Shown here: positions 15,892 to 23,894 of the stretch, in pieces | How the letters are laid out: each line of letters starts with the position of its first letter | Numbering within the stretch: position 1 is the first letter of the stretch | NCBI GenBank assembly: GCA_002159065.1 | Contig: LZRV01000031.1 | Coordinates: 1 to 36,708, forward strand | Length of the DNA: 36,708 nt | Origin: Paenibacillaceae bacterium ZCTH02-B3 | Lineage (GTDB): Bacteria; Bacillota; Bacilli; Paenibacillales; Paenibacillaceae | Direction: 5' to 3' | Made by a program: the position numbers and the translations under genes | The notes under the pieces: model-generated | Told to the model about the DNA's origin: nothing | What the model saw: the letters and a program-made list of their open reading frames with translations, nothing else | Database searches by the model: none

Positions 15892-17646
15892 ATGCGCAAG
15901 ACGAAAATCGTCTGCACCATCGGCCCCGCCAGCGATTCCCCGGAAATGCTCAAAAAATTGATCGATGCCGGCATGAACGTGGCCCGCCTCAATTTTTCCC
16001 ACGGGGATTTCGAAAGCCACGGCGCCAGCATCCGCAACATCCGGCAGGCGGCCAGCGAGCTCGGCAAAACGGTGGCCATCCTGCTGGATACGAAAGGGCC
16101 GGAAATCCGCCTGGGCAAAATGGCGGCGGATCCGGTGGAACTGGAACGGGGCCAGACGGTCATCCTGACCACGGAAGACGTTCCGGGCACGCGGGAACGC
16201 ATTTCGGTTTCGCACAAGGGGCTGCCGGAGGACGTGGAGCCCGGCACGAAAATTCTCATCGACGACGGCCTGATCGCGCTCACCGTGCTCGAAGTGCGGG
16301 GCACGGAAATCCATTGCCGGGTGGAAAACAGCGGCCCGGTAAAAAGCAACAAGGGCGTCAACGTTCCCGGCGTCGCCATCTCGCTGCCCGGCATCACGGA
16401 GAAGGACGCGGCGGACATCGTGTTCGGCATCCGGCAGGGCGTCGATTTCATCGCCGCTTCCTTCGTGCGGCGGGCCGCCGACGTGCTGGAGATCCGCGAG
16501 CTTCTGGAACGACACGGCGCCAGCCAAATCCAGATCATCGCCAAGATCGAGACGCAACAGGCCGTGGACAACCTGGACGAAATCCTGGAAGTGTCGGACG
16601 GCATCATGGTCGCCCGCGGCGACCTGGGCGTGGAAATCCCGGTGGAAGAAGTGCCGCTGGTGCAGAAACGGATCATTGAAAAGTGCAACCAGGCCGGCAA
16701 GCCGGTGATCACCGCCACGCAGATGCTGGATTCGATGCAGCGCAACCCGAGGCCGACCCGCGCCGAAGCGTCGGACGTGGCCAACGCCATCTTCGACGGC
16801 ACCGACGCCATCATGCTGTCGGGCGAAACGGCGGCGGGCAAATATCCGGTGGAATCGGTCCTCATGATGTCCCGGATCGCGGAACGGGCCGAGGCGGCGC
16901 TCCGATACCGGGAAATTTTCCTCAAACAGGCCGGCTCCCAGCAGGTGTCCGTGACCGAAGCGATCAGCCAGGCGGTGGCCAACTCCGCCCTGGACCTCGA
17001 CGTGAAGGCGATCGTCACCGCCACCGAAAGCGGCTACACGGCGCGCATGGTGTCCAAGTACCGCCCGAAGGCGCCGATCATCGCCGTGACCCCCTTCGAG
17101 GAAGTGCAGCGGCGCCTGCAGCTGGTGTGGGGCGTCATCCCGGTGGGCTGCAAGCCGGCGCAGACGACCGACGAAATGTTCGAGATCGCCGTGAAAGGCG
17201 CCTTAGAATCCGGCATGGTAAGGCTGGGCGACACGGTGATCATCACCGCCGGGGTGCCGGTGGGCCGTTCGGGCACCACCAATCTGATCAAAATCCACAA
17301 CATCGGCGAGCTGATCGCCAAGGGGCAGGGCATCGGCACGCCTTCGGCCACGGGCAAGGTGGTGGTGGCCCGCACCGCCGCCGAGGCGAACGCAAAGATG
17401 ACGGAAGGCGCGATCCTGGTGGCGCCGATGACCGACAAGGAATACATGCCGGCGATCGGCAAGGCGGCCGGCCTGATCACCGAAGGAGGCGGCATCACCT
17501 GCCACGCGGCGGTGGTCGGCCTCAACCTCGGCATACCGGTGATCGTCGGCGTGGAGGACGCGCTGGCGAAGCTGAAGGACGGCATGGAGATCACCATGTA
17601 CGCCGCCACCGGCGTCATCTATTCCGGCCAGGCGAAGGTGCTGTAG
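15892..17646 (+). CDS. pyk: Pyruvate kinase with C-terminal PEP-utiliser-like domain
   Basis: Pyruvate kinase converts phosphoenolpyruvate and ADP to pyruvate and ATP. The TIM-barrel starts [17 protein letters not shown] and carries [16 protein letters not shown], the catalytic-Lys region IIAKIET and the metal-binding [11 protein letters not shown]. After the allosteric C domain there is an extra segment at about 480-584 with [19 protein letters not shown], homologous to the mobile phosphohistidine domain of PEP synthases. This is the form found in Bacillus and Geobacillus (585-587 aa; here 584). The histidine of GGITCHAA is retained, but phosphotransfer is not expected. GGAGGAA precedes ATG 15892. 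It is co-directional with accDA and likely in the same transcript. Confidence 0.97.
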   Translation: MRKTKIVCTIGPASDSPEMLKKLIDAGMNVARLNFSHGDFESHGASIRNIRQAASELGKTVAILLDTKGPEIRLGKMAADPVELERGQTVILTTEDVPGTRERISVSHKGLPEDVEPGTKILIDDGLIALTVLEVRGTEIHCRVENSGPVKSNKGVNVPGVAISLPGITEKDAADIVFGIRQGVDFIAASFVRRAADVLEIRELLERHGASQIQIIAKIETQQAVDNLDEILEVSDGIMVARGDLGVEIPVEEVPLVQKRIIEKCNQAGKPVITATQMLDSMQRNPRPTRAEASDVANAIFDGTDAIMLSGETAAGKYPVESVLMMSRIAERAEAALRYREIFLKQAGSQQVSVTEAISQAVANSALDLDVKAIVTATESGYTARMVSKYRPKAPIIAVTPFEEVQRRLQLVWGVIPVGCKPAQTTDEMFEIAVKGALESGMVRLGDTVIITAGVPVGRSGTTNLIKIHNIGELIAKGQGIGTPSATGKVVVARTAAEANAKMTEGAILVAPMTDKEYMPAIGKAAGLITEGGGITCHAAVVGLNLGIPVIVGVEDALAKLKDGMEITMYAATGVIYSGQAKVL

Positions 17647-17647
17647 C

Positions 17648-18115
17648 ATGCCCGTCTGGCAGCTTCATCCGCTGCGCGTCCGGTATCAGGAGACGGACCG
17701 GATGGGCGTGGTGTTCCACGCAAACTACGCCACCTGGTTCGAGATCGGCCGCACGGAATGGGTGCGGCGGTCGGGCGTGGAATACCGCATGCTGGAAGAC
17801 CGCGGGCTGTTGCTCCCCCTCGTGGAGCTCCACATCGAGTTTTTGCGGCCGGCCCGCTATGACGACTGGGTCACGGTGTGCACCGCGGCCGCGGAATGGA
17901 CGCCGCTCAAGGTCCGATTCCTCTCTGCCGTCATGGCGGGCGACCTGACGGAGCGGCACGGCCACGCGGTTGAGGGAGCGGAACCTCCCGGCGAGCTTCT
18001 GGCGCGGGGATGGACGCGGCATGTGTGGGTGGGACGGAATTGGAAGCCGGTGAGGCTGGACCGGGAAGTCCCCGATCTTTACCCCAAACTGGCCGCCTGG
18101 GCAAAAGGCGGATGA
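17648..18115 (+). CDS. YbgC/4-hydroxybenzoyl-CoA-type acyl-CoA thioesterase
   Basis: This 155-aa single-hotdog protein has the family motif RYQETDRMGVVFHANYATWFEIGR, in which the Asp of ETD is the usual catalytic residue and HANY lines the substrate tunnel. VELHIEFLRPARYDDWVTV is the central-strand block. It probably hydrolyses short-chain or aromatic acyl-CoA esters; the substrate cannot be read from sequence. The start is one base after the pyk stop (TAG c ATG), so it is cotranscribed and likely coupled. Bases about 17930-17990 encode a small insertion (TERHGHAVEGAEPPGEL) in the C-terminal part. Confidence 0.85.
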   Translation: MPVWQLHPLRVRYQETDRMGVVFHANYATWFEIGRTEWVRRSGVEYRMLEDRGLLLPLVELHIEFLRPARYDDWVTVCTAAAEWTPLKVRFLSAVMAGDLTERHGHAVEGAEPPGELLARGWTRHVWVGRNWKPVRLDREVPDLYPKLAAWAKGG

Positions 18116-18161
18116 CAGGAAAATTTTGCAGCCGCGCACGGCGGGAATTCTTATCATCTGA

Positions 18162-18186
18162 TTTTATCGCCTCGATAAAACTTTTT
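18162..18186. other. AT-rich perfect inverted repeat after the accDA-pyk operon
   Basis: TTTTATCG-CCT-CGATAAAA is a perfect 8-bp palindrome followed by CTTTTTG. It could be a weak terminator for the upstream operon or an operator for citZ. Confidence 0.4.
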
Positions 18187-18277
18187 GATCGAAGCTCGAT
18201 TCCATTCCCCTCCGAAATGGTTTATCATGATTGAGGGAATTGCGGAAATCCTTTGTCACATTTTCTGATAAACAAGG

Positions 18278-18315
18278 ACGGGTAAGCGATTGTTGATCGC
18301 TGTTGCCCGTTTTCT
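18278..18315 (+). terminator. Hairpin with T-rich tail upstream of citZ
   Basis: ACGGGTAA-GCGAT (18278-18290) pairs with ATCGC-(TG)-TTGCCCGT (18296-18310) around TGTTG, giving 13 bp with a 2-nt bulge, followed by TTTTCT. It lies 86 nt before the citZ start. It could end the accDA-pyk transcript or be an attenuator in the citZ leader. Confidence 0.55.
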
Positions 18316-18400
18316 CATGCGTCGGATATGAAGCCCGAACCCGGAAAAATCCCCAACGCACCATAGAGAGACCACCAGGACAACAAAAGGAGAGAGAACG

Positions 18401-19513
18401 ATGACGGCAACAAAAGGTCTGGAAGGTGTCGTGGCGGCGACTTCGGCAATCAGCTCCATCATCGAGAGCACGCTGACCTATCGCGGCATCAACATCGACG
18501 AATTGGCCGAGCACGCCACCTACGAGGAGGTCGTCCACCTTCTCTGGCATGACCGGCTGCCGAACCAGGCCGAACTCGACGAATTGATCCGCAGGCTGGG
18601 GGATGAAGCGGAGCTTCCGGAACCGGTGCTCCAAAGCATGCGGCTCTATCCGAAGGATGTCCATCCCATGGCCGCGCTGCGCACCGCGGTGTCGGCCCTG
18701 GCCCTGTACGATCCGGACGCGGATGACATGAGCCCCGAAGCCAACCTGCGCAAGTCGATCCGCCTCCAGGCGAAGATCCCCACGCTGATCGCGGCGTTCG
18801 CCCGCCTCCGGGAAGGGAAGGAACCGGTCAAGCCGAAGAAGGGCGTCGGCATCGCGCATAACTTCCTTTACATGTTGTTCGGCGCGGAACCGGAGGAGAC
18901 GGCCGTCCGCACCATGGACAAGGCGCTCATCCTGCACGCGGACCACGAACTGAACGCGTCCACGTTCGCGGCCCGGGTGACGGTGGCCACGCTTTCCGAC
19001 ATTTACTCCGGGGTCGTGTCCGCCATCGGCGCGCTGAAGGGGCCCCTCCACGGCGGCGCCAACGAGCAGGTCATGGTGATGCTGGACGAAATCGGCAAGC
19101 TGGAAAACGTGGAGCCGTATCTCCGCCGCAAGTTTGAAAACAAGGAGAAAATCATGGGCTTCGGGCATCGCGTGTACAAAAAAGGCGATCCCCGGGCCAA
19201 GCACCTGCAGCGCATGTCCCGCGAACTCGGACGGCTGAAGGGCGACATGCGCCTGTACGAAATGTCCGTCAAGATCGAAGAGCTCGTCGTCTCCGAAAAA
19301 GGGCTTTTGCCCAACGTCGACTTCTACTCCGCATCCTGCTACACCATGTTGGGCATTCCCCGGGATCTGTTCACCCCGATTTTCGCCATGGCCCGCATCT
19401 CCGGCTGGACGGCGCACATCATGGAACAGTACGCCGACAACCGCCTGATTCGCCCCCGGGCCGAATACGTCGGTCCCGTCGACCGCCGTTACGTCCCGAT
19501 GTCGGAACGTTAA
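18401..19513 (+). CDS. citZ: Citrate synthase
   Basis: This 370-aa enzyme condenses acetyl-CoA and oxaloacetate at the entry of the TCA cycle. The three catalytic residues are visible: His217 in GPLHGGANEQ, His256 in GFGHRVYK and Asp307 in PNVDFYSA. The N-terminus (KGLEGVVAATSAISSI) and length match the Bacillus CitZ/CitA dimeric type, not the longer hexameric Gram-negative type. ATG 18401 follows AAAGGAGAGA. It heads a citZ-icd-mdh cluster, as in Bacillus. The 285-nt upstream gap holds two hairpins and no strong sigma-A promoter that I can pick. Confidence 0.97.
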   Translation: MTATKGLEGVVAATSAISSIIESTLTYRGINIDELAEHATYEEVVHLLWHDRLPNQAELDELIRRLGDEAELPEPVLQSMRLYPKDVHPMAALRTAVSALALYDPDADDMSPEANLRKSIRLQAKIPTLIAAFARLREGKEPVKPKKGVGIAHNFLYMLFGAEPEETAVRTMDKALILHADHELNASTFAARVTVATLSDIYSGVVSAIGALKGPLHGGANEQVMVMLDEIGKLENVEPYLRRKFENKEKIMGFGHRVYKKGDPRAKHLQRMSRELGRLKGDMRLYEMSVKIEELVVSEKGLLPNVDFYSASCYTMLGIPRDLFTPIFAMARISGWTAHIMEQYADNRLIRPRAEYVGPVDRRYVPMSER

Positions 19514-19522
19514 TCGTCCCTT

Positions 19523-19553
19523 GCGGCTCCTTTGAAGGGAGCCGCGGGTTTTG
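19523..19553 (+). terminator. Hairpin between citZ and icd
   Basis: GCGGCTCC (19523-19530) and GGAGCCGC (19538-19545) form a perfect 8-bp stem around TTTGAAG, followed by GGGTTTTG. The tail is short, so it probably gives partial termination or stabilises the citZ 3' end, lowering icd-mdh expression relative to citZ. Confidence 0.55.
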
Positions 19554-19594
19554 CTTAAGGAAGTTTCACCAAGTGCCAGGCAAGGAGGTCCAAC

Positions 19595-20893
<1,299 letters not shown>

Positions 20894-20910
20894 TGGGAGG
20901 CGTTCGTCCG

Positions 20911-21855
20911 ATGGGCATCCGACGGCCGAAAATCACCGTCGTCGGCGCCGGCTTCACCGGCGCCACGACGGCTTTCATGCTGGCGCAAAAGGAACTGGGC
21001 GACATCGTCCTGGTGGACATTCCGCAATTGGAAAACCCAACGAAGGGCAAGGCGCTGGACATGCTGGAATCGACCCCGGTGGAGGGAGTGGACGTAAGCA
21101 TCACCGGCACCTCGTCCTATGAAGATACGCGGGATTCCGACGTCGTCATCATCACCGCGGGCGTCGCCCGCAAGCCGGGCATGAGCCGGGACGATCTGGT
21201 GCACACCAACGCCGGCATTGTCCGGTCGGTCTGCGAAAACATCCGGGAAACCAGTCCGAACGCCTATGTCATCGTGCTGTCCAACCCCGTGGACGCCATG
21301 ACCTATGTGGCCCACAAGACCCTCGGTTTCCCGAAAAACCGCGTGTTCGGCCAGTCCGGCGTCCTGGACACCGCCCGTTACAACACGTTCCTGGCCATGG
21401 AACTGGGCGTGTCCGTGGAAGACGTGCGCGGCGTGGTGCTCGGCGGCCATGGCGACGACATGGTGCCCCTTGTCCGCTATACGACGATCGGCGGCATTCC
21501 GGTGGAGAAGCTGCTGCCGAAGGAACGGATCGACGCCATCGTGCAGCGGACGCGGTACGGCGGCGGCGAGATCGTGAACCTGCTCGGCACCGGCAGCGCC
21601 TATTACGCGCCGGCCGCGTCGCTGGTGCAGATGACCGAGGCCGTGCTGAAGGACAAAAAGCGCATCCTGCCGGCCATTGCCTATCTGCAGGGCGAATACG
21701 GGTACGATAACCTGTTCATGGGAGTGCTCGTGGTGCTCGGCGGCGGCGGCGTGGAAAAAGTGCTGGAAATCGACCTCACGCCCGAGGAGAAAGCGGCGCT
21801 GGACAAATCCGCGGAATCAGTGCGCAATGTGATCCGGATCGTGGAGCAGGGCTGA
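20911..21855 (+). CDS. mdh: Malate dehydrogenase (LDH-like type)
   Basis: This 314-aa NAD-dependent enzyme interconverts malate and oxaloacetate. It shows the Rossmann loop [13 protein letters not shown], the mobile loop with malate-specifying Arg ([16 protein letters not shown]), [10 protein letters not shown], and catalytic His180 in [11 protein letters not shown]. An upstream in-frame ATG at 20893 exists, but GGGAGG at 20895-20900 lies 10 nt before ATG 20911, so the latter is chosen. It closes the citZ-icd-mdh cluster and supplies oxaloacetate to citrate synthase. Confidence 0.96.
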   Translation: MGIRRPKITVVGAGFTGATTAFMLAQKELGDIVLVDIPQLENPTKGKALDMLESTPVEGVDVSITGTSSYEDTRDSDVVIITAGVARKPGMSRDDLVHTNAGIVRSVCENIRETSPNAYVIVLSNPVDAMTYVAHKTLGFPKNRVFGQSGVLDTARYNTFLAMELGVSVEDVRGVVLGGHGDDMVPLVRYTTIGGIPVEKLLPKERIDAIVQRTRYGGGEIVNLLGTGSAYYAPAASLVQMTEAVLKDKKRILPAIAYLQGEYGYDNLFMGVLVVLGGGGVEKVLEIDLTPEEKAALDKSAESVRNVIRIVEQG

Positions 21856-21897
21856 GGGCCGACAAACGACAGGCACGCGTGACGGGAGGAATCAACG

Positions 21898-22317
21898 GTG
21901 ACGGCGCTCATGGTCTTTTTGCACATCGTGGGGACGGCTTGCGCGGGGTTCTATCTGGTGCTTCCTTTGCTGACGGCACGCCTCAAGCATCTGTCGACGC
22001 CGGCCCAGGAAGGTCTGGCCGACGGTCTGGTCAGGGCGGGGCGGTATGCGCAGTATGCGCTCATCGTTTTGCTGCTGACGGGAGGTTACCGGATGACGCT
22101 GGACAACTACGCGACAAGCTGGAAAATCGCCGTGATCGTCCTGCTTGTCCTGATCGGCGCGGCTTCCGGCATCATCCAGAAGCCTCTCAGGCAGGTTGCG
22201 GAAGCGGCCCGCAAGCAGGAGAACGCTTCGGACTCCATCGATCGCGTGCAGAAACTCGGTTATGTCACCCTCGTGCTGTTCGCGGCGATGCTGTGGATCA
22301 TGGCGTCCCCGTGGTAA
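21898..22317 (+). CDS. Four-helix integral membrane protein of unknown function
   Basis: This 139-aa protein has four predicted membrane helices: residues about 2-24 (ALMVFLHIVGTACAGFYLVLP), 48-64 (AQYALIVLLLTGGY), 74-94 (KIAVIVLLVLIGAASGI) and 120-137 (YVTLVLFAAMLWIMA). The loop between helices 3 and 4 is charged (RQVAEAARKQENASDSIDR). I recognise no family. GTG 21898 follows CGGGAGGAA. It lies 42 nt after mdh in the same direction and is followed by a strong terminator, so it is probably the last gene of the TCA operon. Confidence 0.7.
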   Translation: MTALMVFLHIVGTACAGFYLVLPLLTARLKHLSTPAQEGLADGLVRAGRYAQYALIVLLLTGGYRMTLDNYATSWKIAVIVLLVLIGAASGIIQKPLRQVAEAARKQENASDSIDRVQKLGYVTLVLFAAMLWIMASPW

Positions 22318-22354
22318 ACGGCGGACGGGTCCGGGCAACAACCGAATGCGGAAG

Positions 22355-22397
22355 TTTGAGGACGCCGGTTCTTGCGGAACCGGCGTTCAAATTTTAT
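22355..22397 (+). terminator. Strong terminator ending the citZ-icd-mdh cluster
   Basis: TTTGA-(GG)-ACGCCGGTTC and GAACCGGCGT-TCAAA form a 15-bp stem with one 2-nt bulge and a 5-nt loop (TTGCG), followed by TTTTAT. It isolates the peptide genes downstream from the TCA operon. Confidence 0.8.
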
Positions 22398-22404
22398 GCA
22401 AACT

Positions 22405-22446
22405 TTAACATTTCTTTATGTTCATTTAATCTTGGCGTTCTACAAT
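22405..22446 (+). promoter_or_regulatory. Promoter of the first leader peptide, with PhoP-box-like repeats
   Basis: TACAAT at 22441-22446 is a good -10, but no TTGACA-like -35 lies at 17-18 nt. Instead TTAACA (22405), TTATGT (22416) and a weak TAATCT (22427) follow each other every 11 nt, the spacing of PhoP-binding half-sites. Activation by PhoP would explain the missing -35. Only the first repeat is a full match. Confidence 0.4.
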
Positions 22447-22489
22447 AAAAACATAAGTCTGGAAAAACATCCAAAAAGGAGGGACGGAC

Positions 22490-22696
22490 ATGACCGGGGA
22501 CGGGAAATCTTTCGACGCCTCCAAATCCGAAGCGCGTCAAACCCAGGCGAATCGGCTGAACGACAGAGCACTGGAAGACGTTGCGGGCGGGGCTGCGTAT
22601 ATTGTGGTGTACTGCGAGAATTGCAATGTCATGGTACATGAACTCAACGAAGATGATCATCAAAACCACAAATTAGTATGGAAAAAAATGTTTTAA
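22490..22696 (+). CDS. Double-glycine-leader peptide with CxxC...HxxH core (peptide 1)
   Basis: This 68-aa peptide precursor has a charged 34-residue leader ending LEDVAGG: Leu at -12 and -7, Val at -4, Gly at -2 and -1, the classic bacteriocin/RiPP export leader cut by PCAT-type ABC transporters. The 34-residue core has Cys42 and Cys45 (YCENC) and His50, His57 and His60 (DDHQNH), so it could bind zinc like a miniature C2H2 finger or be oxidised to a disulfide. ATG 22490 follows AAAGGAGGG. It is paralogous to the peptide gene at 22893. No transporter, protease or modification gene is visible in the window. I do not recognise a named family; cleavage and secretion are inferred. Confidence 0.75.
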   Translation: MTGDGKSFDASKSEARQTQANRLNDRALEDVAGGAAYIVVYCENCNVMVHELNEDDHQNHKLVWKKMF

Positions 22697-22728
22697 CGAT
22701 AAATATTACTTTTCGTTTTTCCCCCCAA

Positions 22729-22822
22729 CAACTCGTCAACGGTCTTGGCACGGGAAGGCGTGCGATGCCCGGGGAACCGGTCGGTCACGGGCATCCCGAG
22801 GGCCCGCAGCCTTTCTTTTTTA
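22729..22822 (-). pseudogene. Decayed duplicate of the 3' end of the yfbR-like gene
   Basis: On the minus strand this stretch reads ERLRALGMPVTDRF...SRAKTVDELLGG, matching the C-terminus of the intact protein encoded at 23204-23791 (ERLRALHMPEADWF...LAKTIDEL). The DNA aligns without gaps to 23216-23306 at about 70 of 90 positions by eye. There is no start or upstream gene, so it is a fossil left by tandem duplication of the peptide gene together with the end of its convergent neighbour. Confidence 0.8.
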
Positions 22823-22851
22823 TTTCCATATTATAGATGGCATGCTAAAAT
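22823..22851 (+). promoter_or_regulatory. Sigma-A-type promoter of the second leader peptide
   Basis: TTTCCA (22823-22828, 4/6) and TAAAAT (22846-22851, 5/6) are spaced by exactly 17 nt. The -10 aligns with TACAAT of the first peptide gene (47 and 49 nt from the start codon), so the core promoter was duplicated with the gene. The PhoP-box-like repeats are not present here. Confidence 0.6.
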
Positions 22852-22892
22852 GGGAACAGGGACCGGAAGGACAAACGAACGGAGGAACGGAC

Positions 22893-23141
22893 ATGAGCGA
22901 GGAGGCAAAATCCTTTGCCGCCTCCGAAACGGGCGAACGCACGCCCGAGGCGGACCGGCTGAAGGAAGAAGATCTGGAACAGGTGTCGGGCGGGACCTAT
23001 ACGGCAGCTCTCTTCTGCAAGACCTGCGGCATACAGCTTTACACGACGAAAGATATGATCGAACACCGGTCGCATGACATCATCGCCAAACTGATTAATA
23101 CAGAGCCACAGGGCATACTGAGAAAGTTTATGCAAATATGA
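22893..23141 (+). CDS. Double-glycine-leader peptide with CxxC...HxxH core (peptide 2)
   Basis: This 82-aa paralogue of peptide 1 has a leader that is again exactly 34 residues, ending LEQVSGG with Leu at -12 and -7 and Val at -4. About 15 of 34 leader positions are identical. In the core Cys42 and Cys45 (FCKTC) align exactly, and His58 and His61 (EHRSHD) match the second metal-ligand-like pair with one extra spacer residue. The core is 14 residues longer, with the tail NTEPQGILRKFMQI. ATG 22893 follows CGGAGGAACGG, and the sequence GGAGG-n-ACGGAC before the start is shared with peptide 1. Leader conservation exceeding core conservation is typical of exported peptide families. Function unknown. 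Confidence 0.75.
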   Translation: MSEEAKSFAASETGERTPEADRLKEEDLEQVSGGTYTAALFCKTCGIQLYTTKDMIEHRSHDIIAKLINTEPQGILRKFMQI

Positions 23142-23203
23142 CAGGGTTCCGGCCTGCCGGGAAGCCGATCGGTTCGTCTTCCGGCAGGATCCGGAAGCAT
23201 CTT

Positions 23204-23791
23204 CTAACCTTCCGACAATTCGTCGATGGTTTTGGCCAGGGAAGGCGCGAGATGTTCGAGGAACCAGTCGGCTTCGGGCATATGGAGAGCCCGGAGCCTT
23301 TCTTCGTTTTCCCGGAGGGCGATGGCGAATTCGCGGTTGCCGGCGGACATCTCGTTCAGGCATTTGAGGTAGGCGTCCAGAAGGTCGGCGGCCTTGACAT
23401 AGCGGTACAGTTCGGGATCATCGGGCGCGCGCTTGAGAAGCGGTTCGTAGGTCGCCTTGAGCTCATCCGGCACGGTGGCGAGCAGCCGTTCCGCGGCGAT
23501 CGCTTCGATTTCCCGGAAATTGGACAGGATGCGGGGATTGTGATGCTTCACGGGCGTCGGGATGTCGCCGGTGAACACTTCCGACGCGTCGTGAAACAGC
23601 GCATAGGCCGCCGCCCGGGCGGGATCGACGTCGCGGCCGAAGATTTCTTTGGCGATGCTGCACAGAAGATGCGTCAGGACGGCCACCTGATACGAGTGTT
23701 CCGCCACGTTTTCGGGCGTGGTGCTTCGCATGAGCGTCCAGCGCTTGATGTATTTCAGCCGGTACAGGTAAGCCAGAAAATGATGCCCCAT
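23204..23791 (-). CDS. YfbR-like 5'-deoxynucleotidase (HD domain)
   Basis: This 195-aa HD-superfamily phosphohydrolase has His in TTPENVAEHSYQVAVL, the metal-binding HD in ALFHDASEVFTGDIPTPVKHH, and a distal Asp in YRYVKAADLLDAYLKC. This order (H...HD...D) is that of E. coli YfbR, which dephosphorylates deoxynucleoside 5'-monophosphates. The frame extends 14 codons upstream, but ATG at 23791 is preferred because AAGGAG (complement of 23798-23803) lies 6 nt before it. It converges with the peptide genes, and a fossil of its 3' end lies between them at 22729-22822. Confidence 0.85.
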   Translation of the reverse strand: MGHHFLAYLYRLKYIKRWTLMRSTTPENVAEHSYQVAVLTHLLCSIAKEIFGRDVDPARAAAYALFHDASEVFTGDIPTPVKHHNPRILSNFREIEAIAAERLLATVPDELKATYEPLLKRAPDDPELYRYVKAADLLDAYLKCLNEMSAGNREFAIALRENEERLRALHMPEADWFLEHLAPSLAKTIDELSEG

Positions 23792-23819
23792 GGTCCGCTC
23801 CTTTTTTTCGGAACCGGTT

Positions 23820-23850
23820 TTGGCCCGTTTCATGTCCTCTATGCTATTAT
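23820..23850 (+). promoter_or_regulatory. Candidate promoter of the fumarase gene
   Basis: TATTAT at 23845-23850 is a fair -10, and TTGGCC at 23820-23825 is a weak -35 with long (19 nt) spacing. It lies in the divergent gap between the yfbR-like gene and fumarase. Confidence 0.35.
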
Positions 23851-23894
23851 AAAGACGTCAGCGCAACCAGACCAGAGAGGGGAGTCTTTGCAAC

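Noticed and set aside
18162..18180. CcpC operator before citZ (ATAA/TTAT dyad)
   Set aside because: The palindrome contains TTAT-N7-ATAA, the reverse arm order of the CcpC consensus ATAA-N7-TTAT, so the match is not accepted; it stays listed only as an inverted repeat.
22745..23077. An alternative 110-codon plus-strand frame over peptide 2
   Set aside because: The peptide frame beginning at 22893 has a good ribosome-binding site, promoter, GG leader and a paralogue; this one is a shadow.
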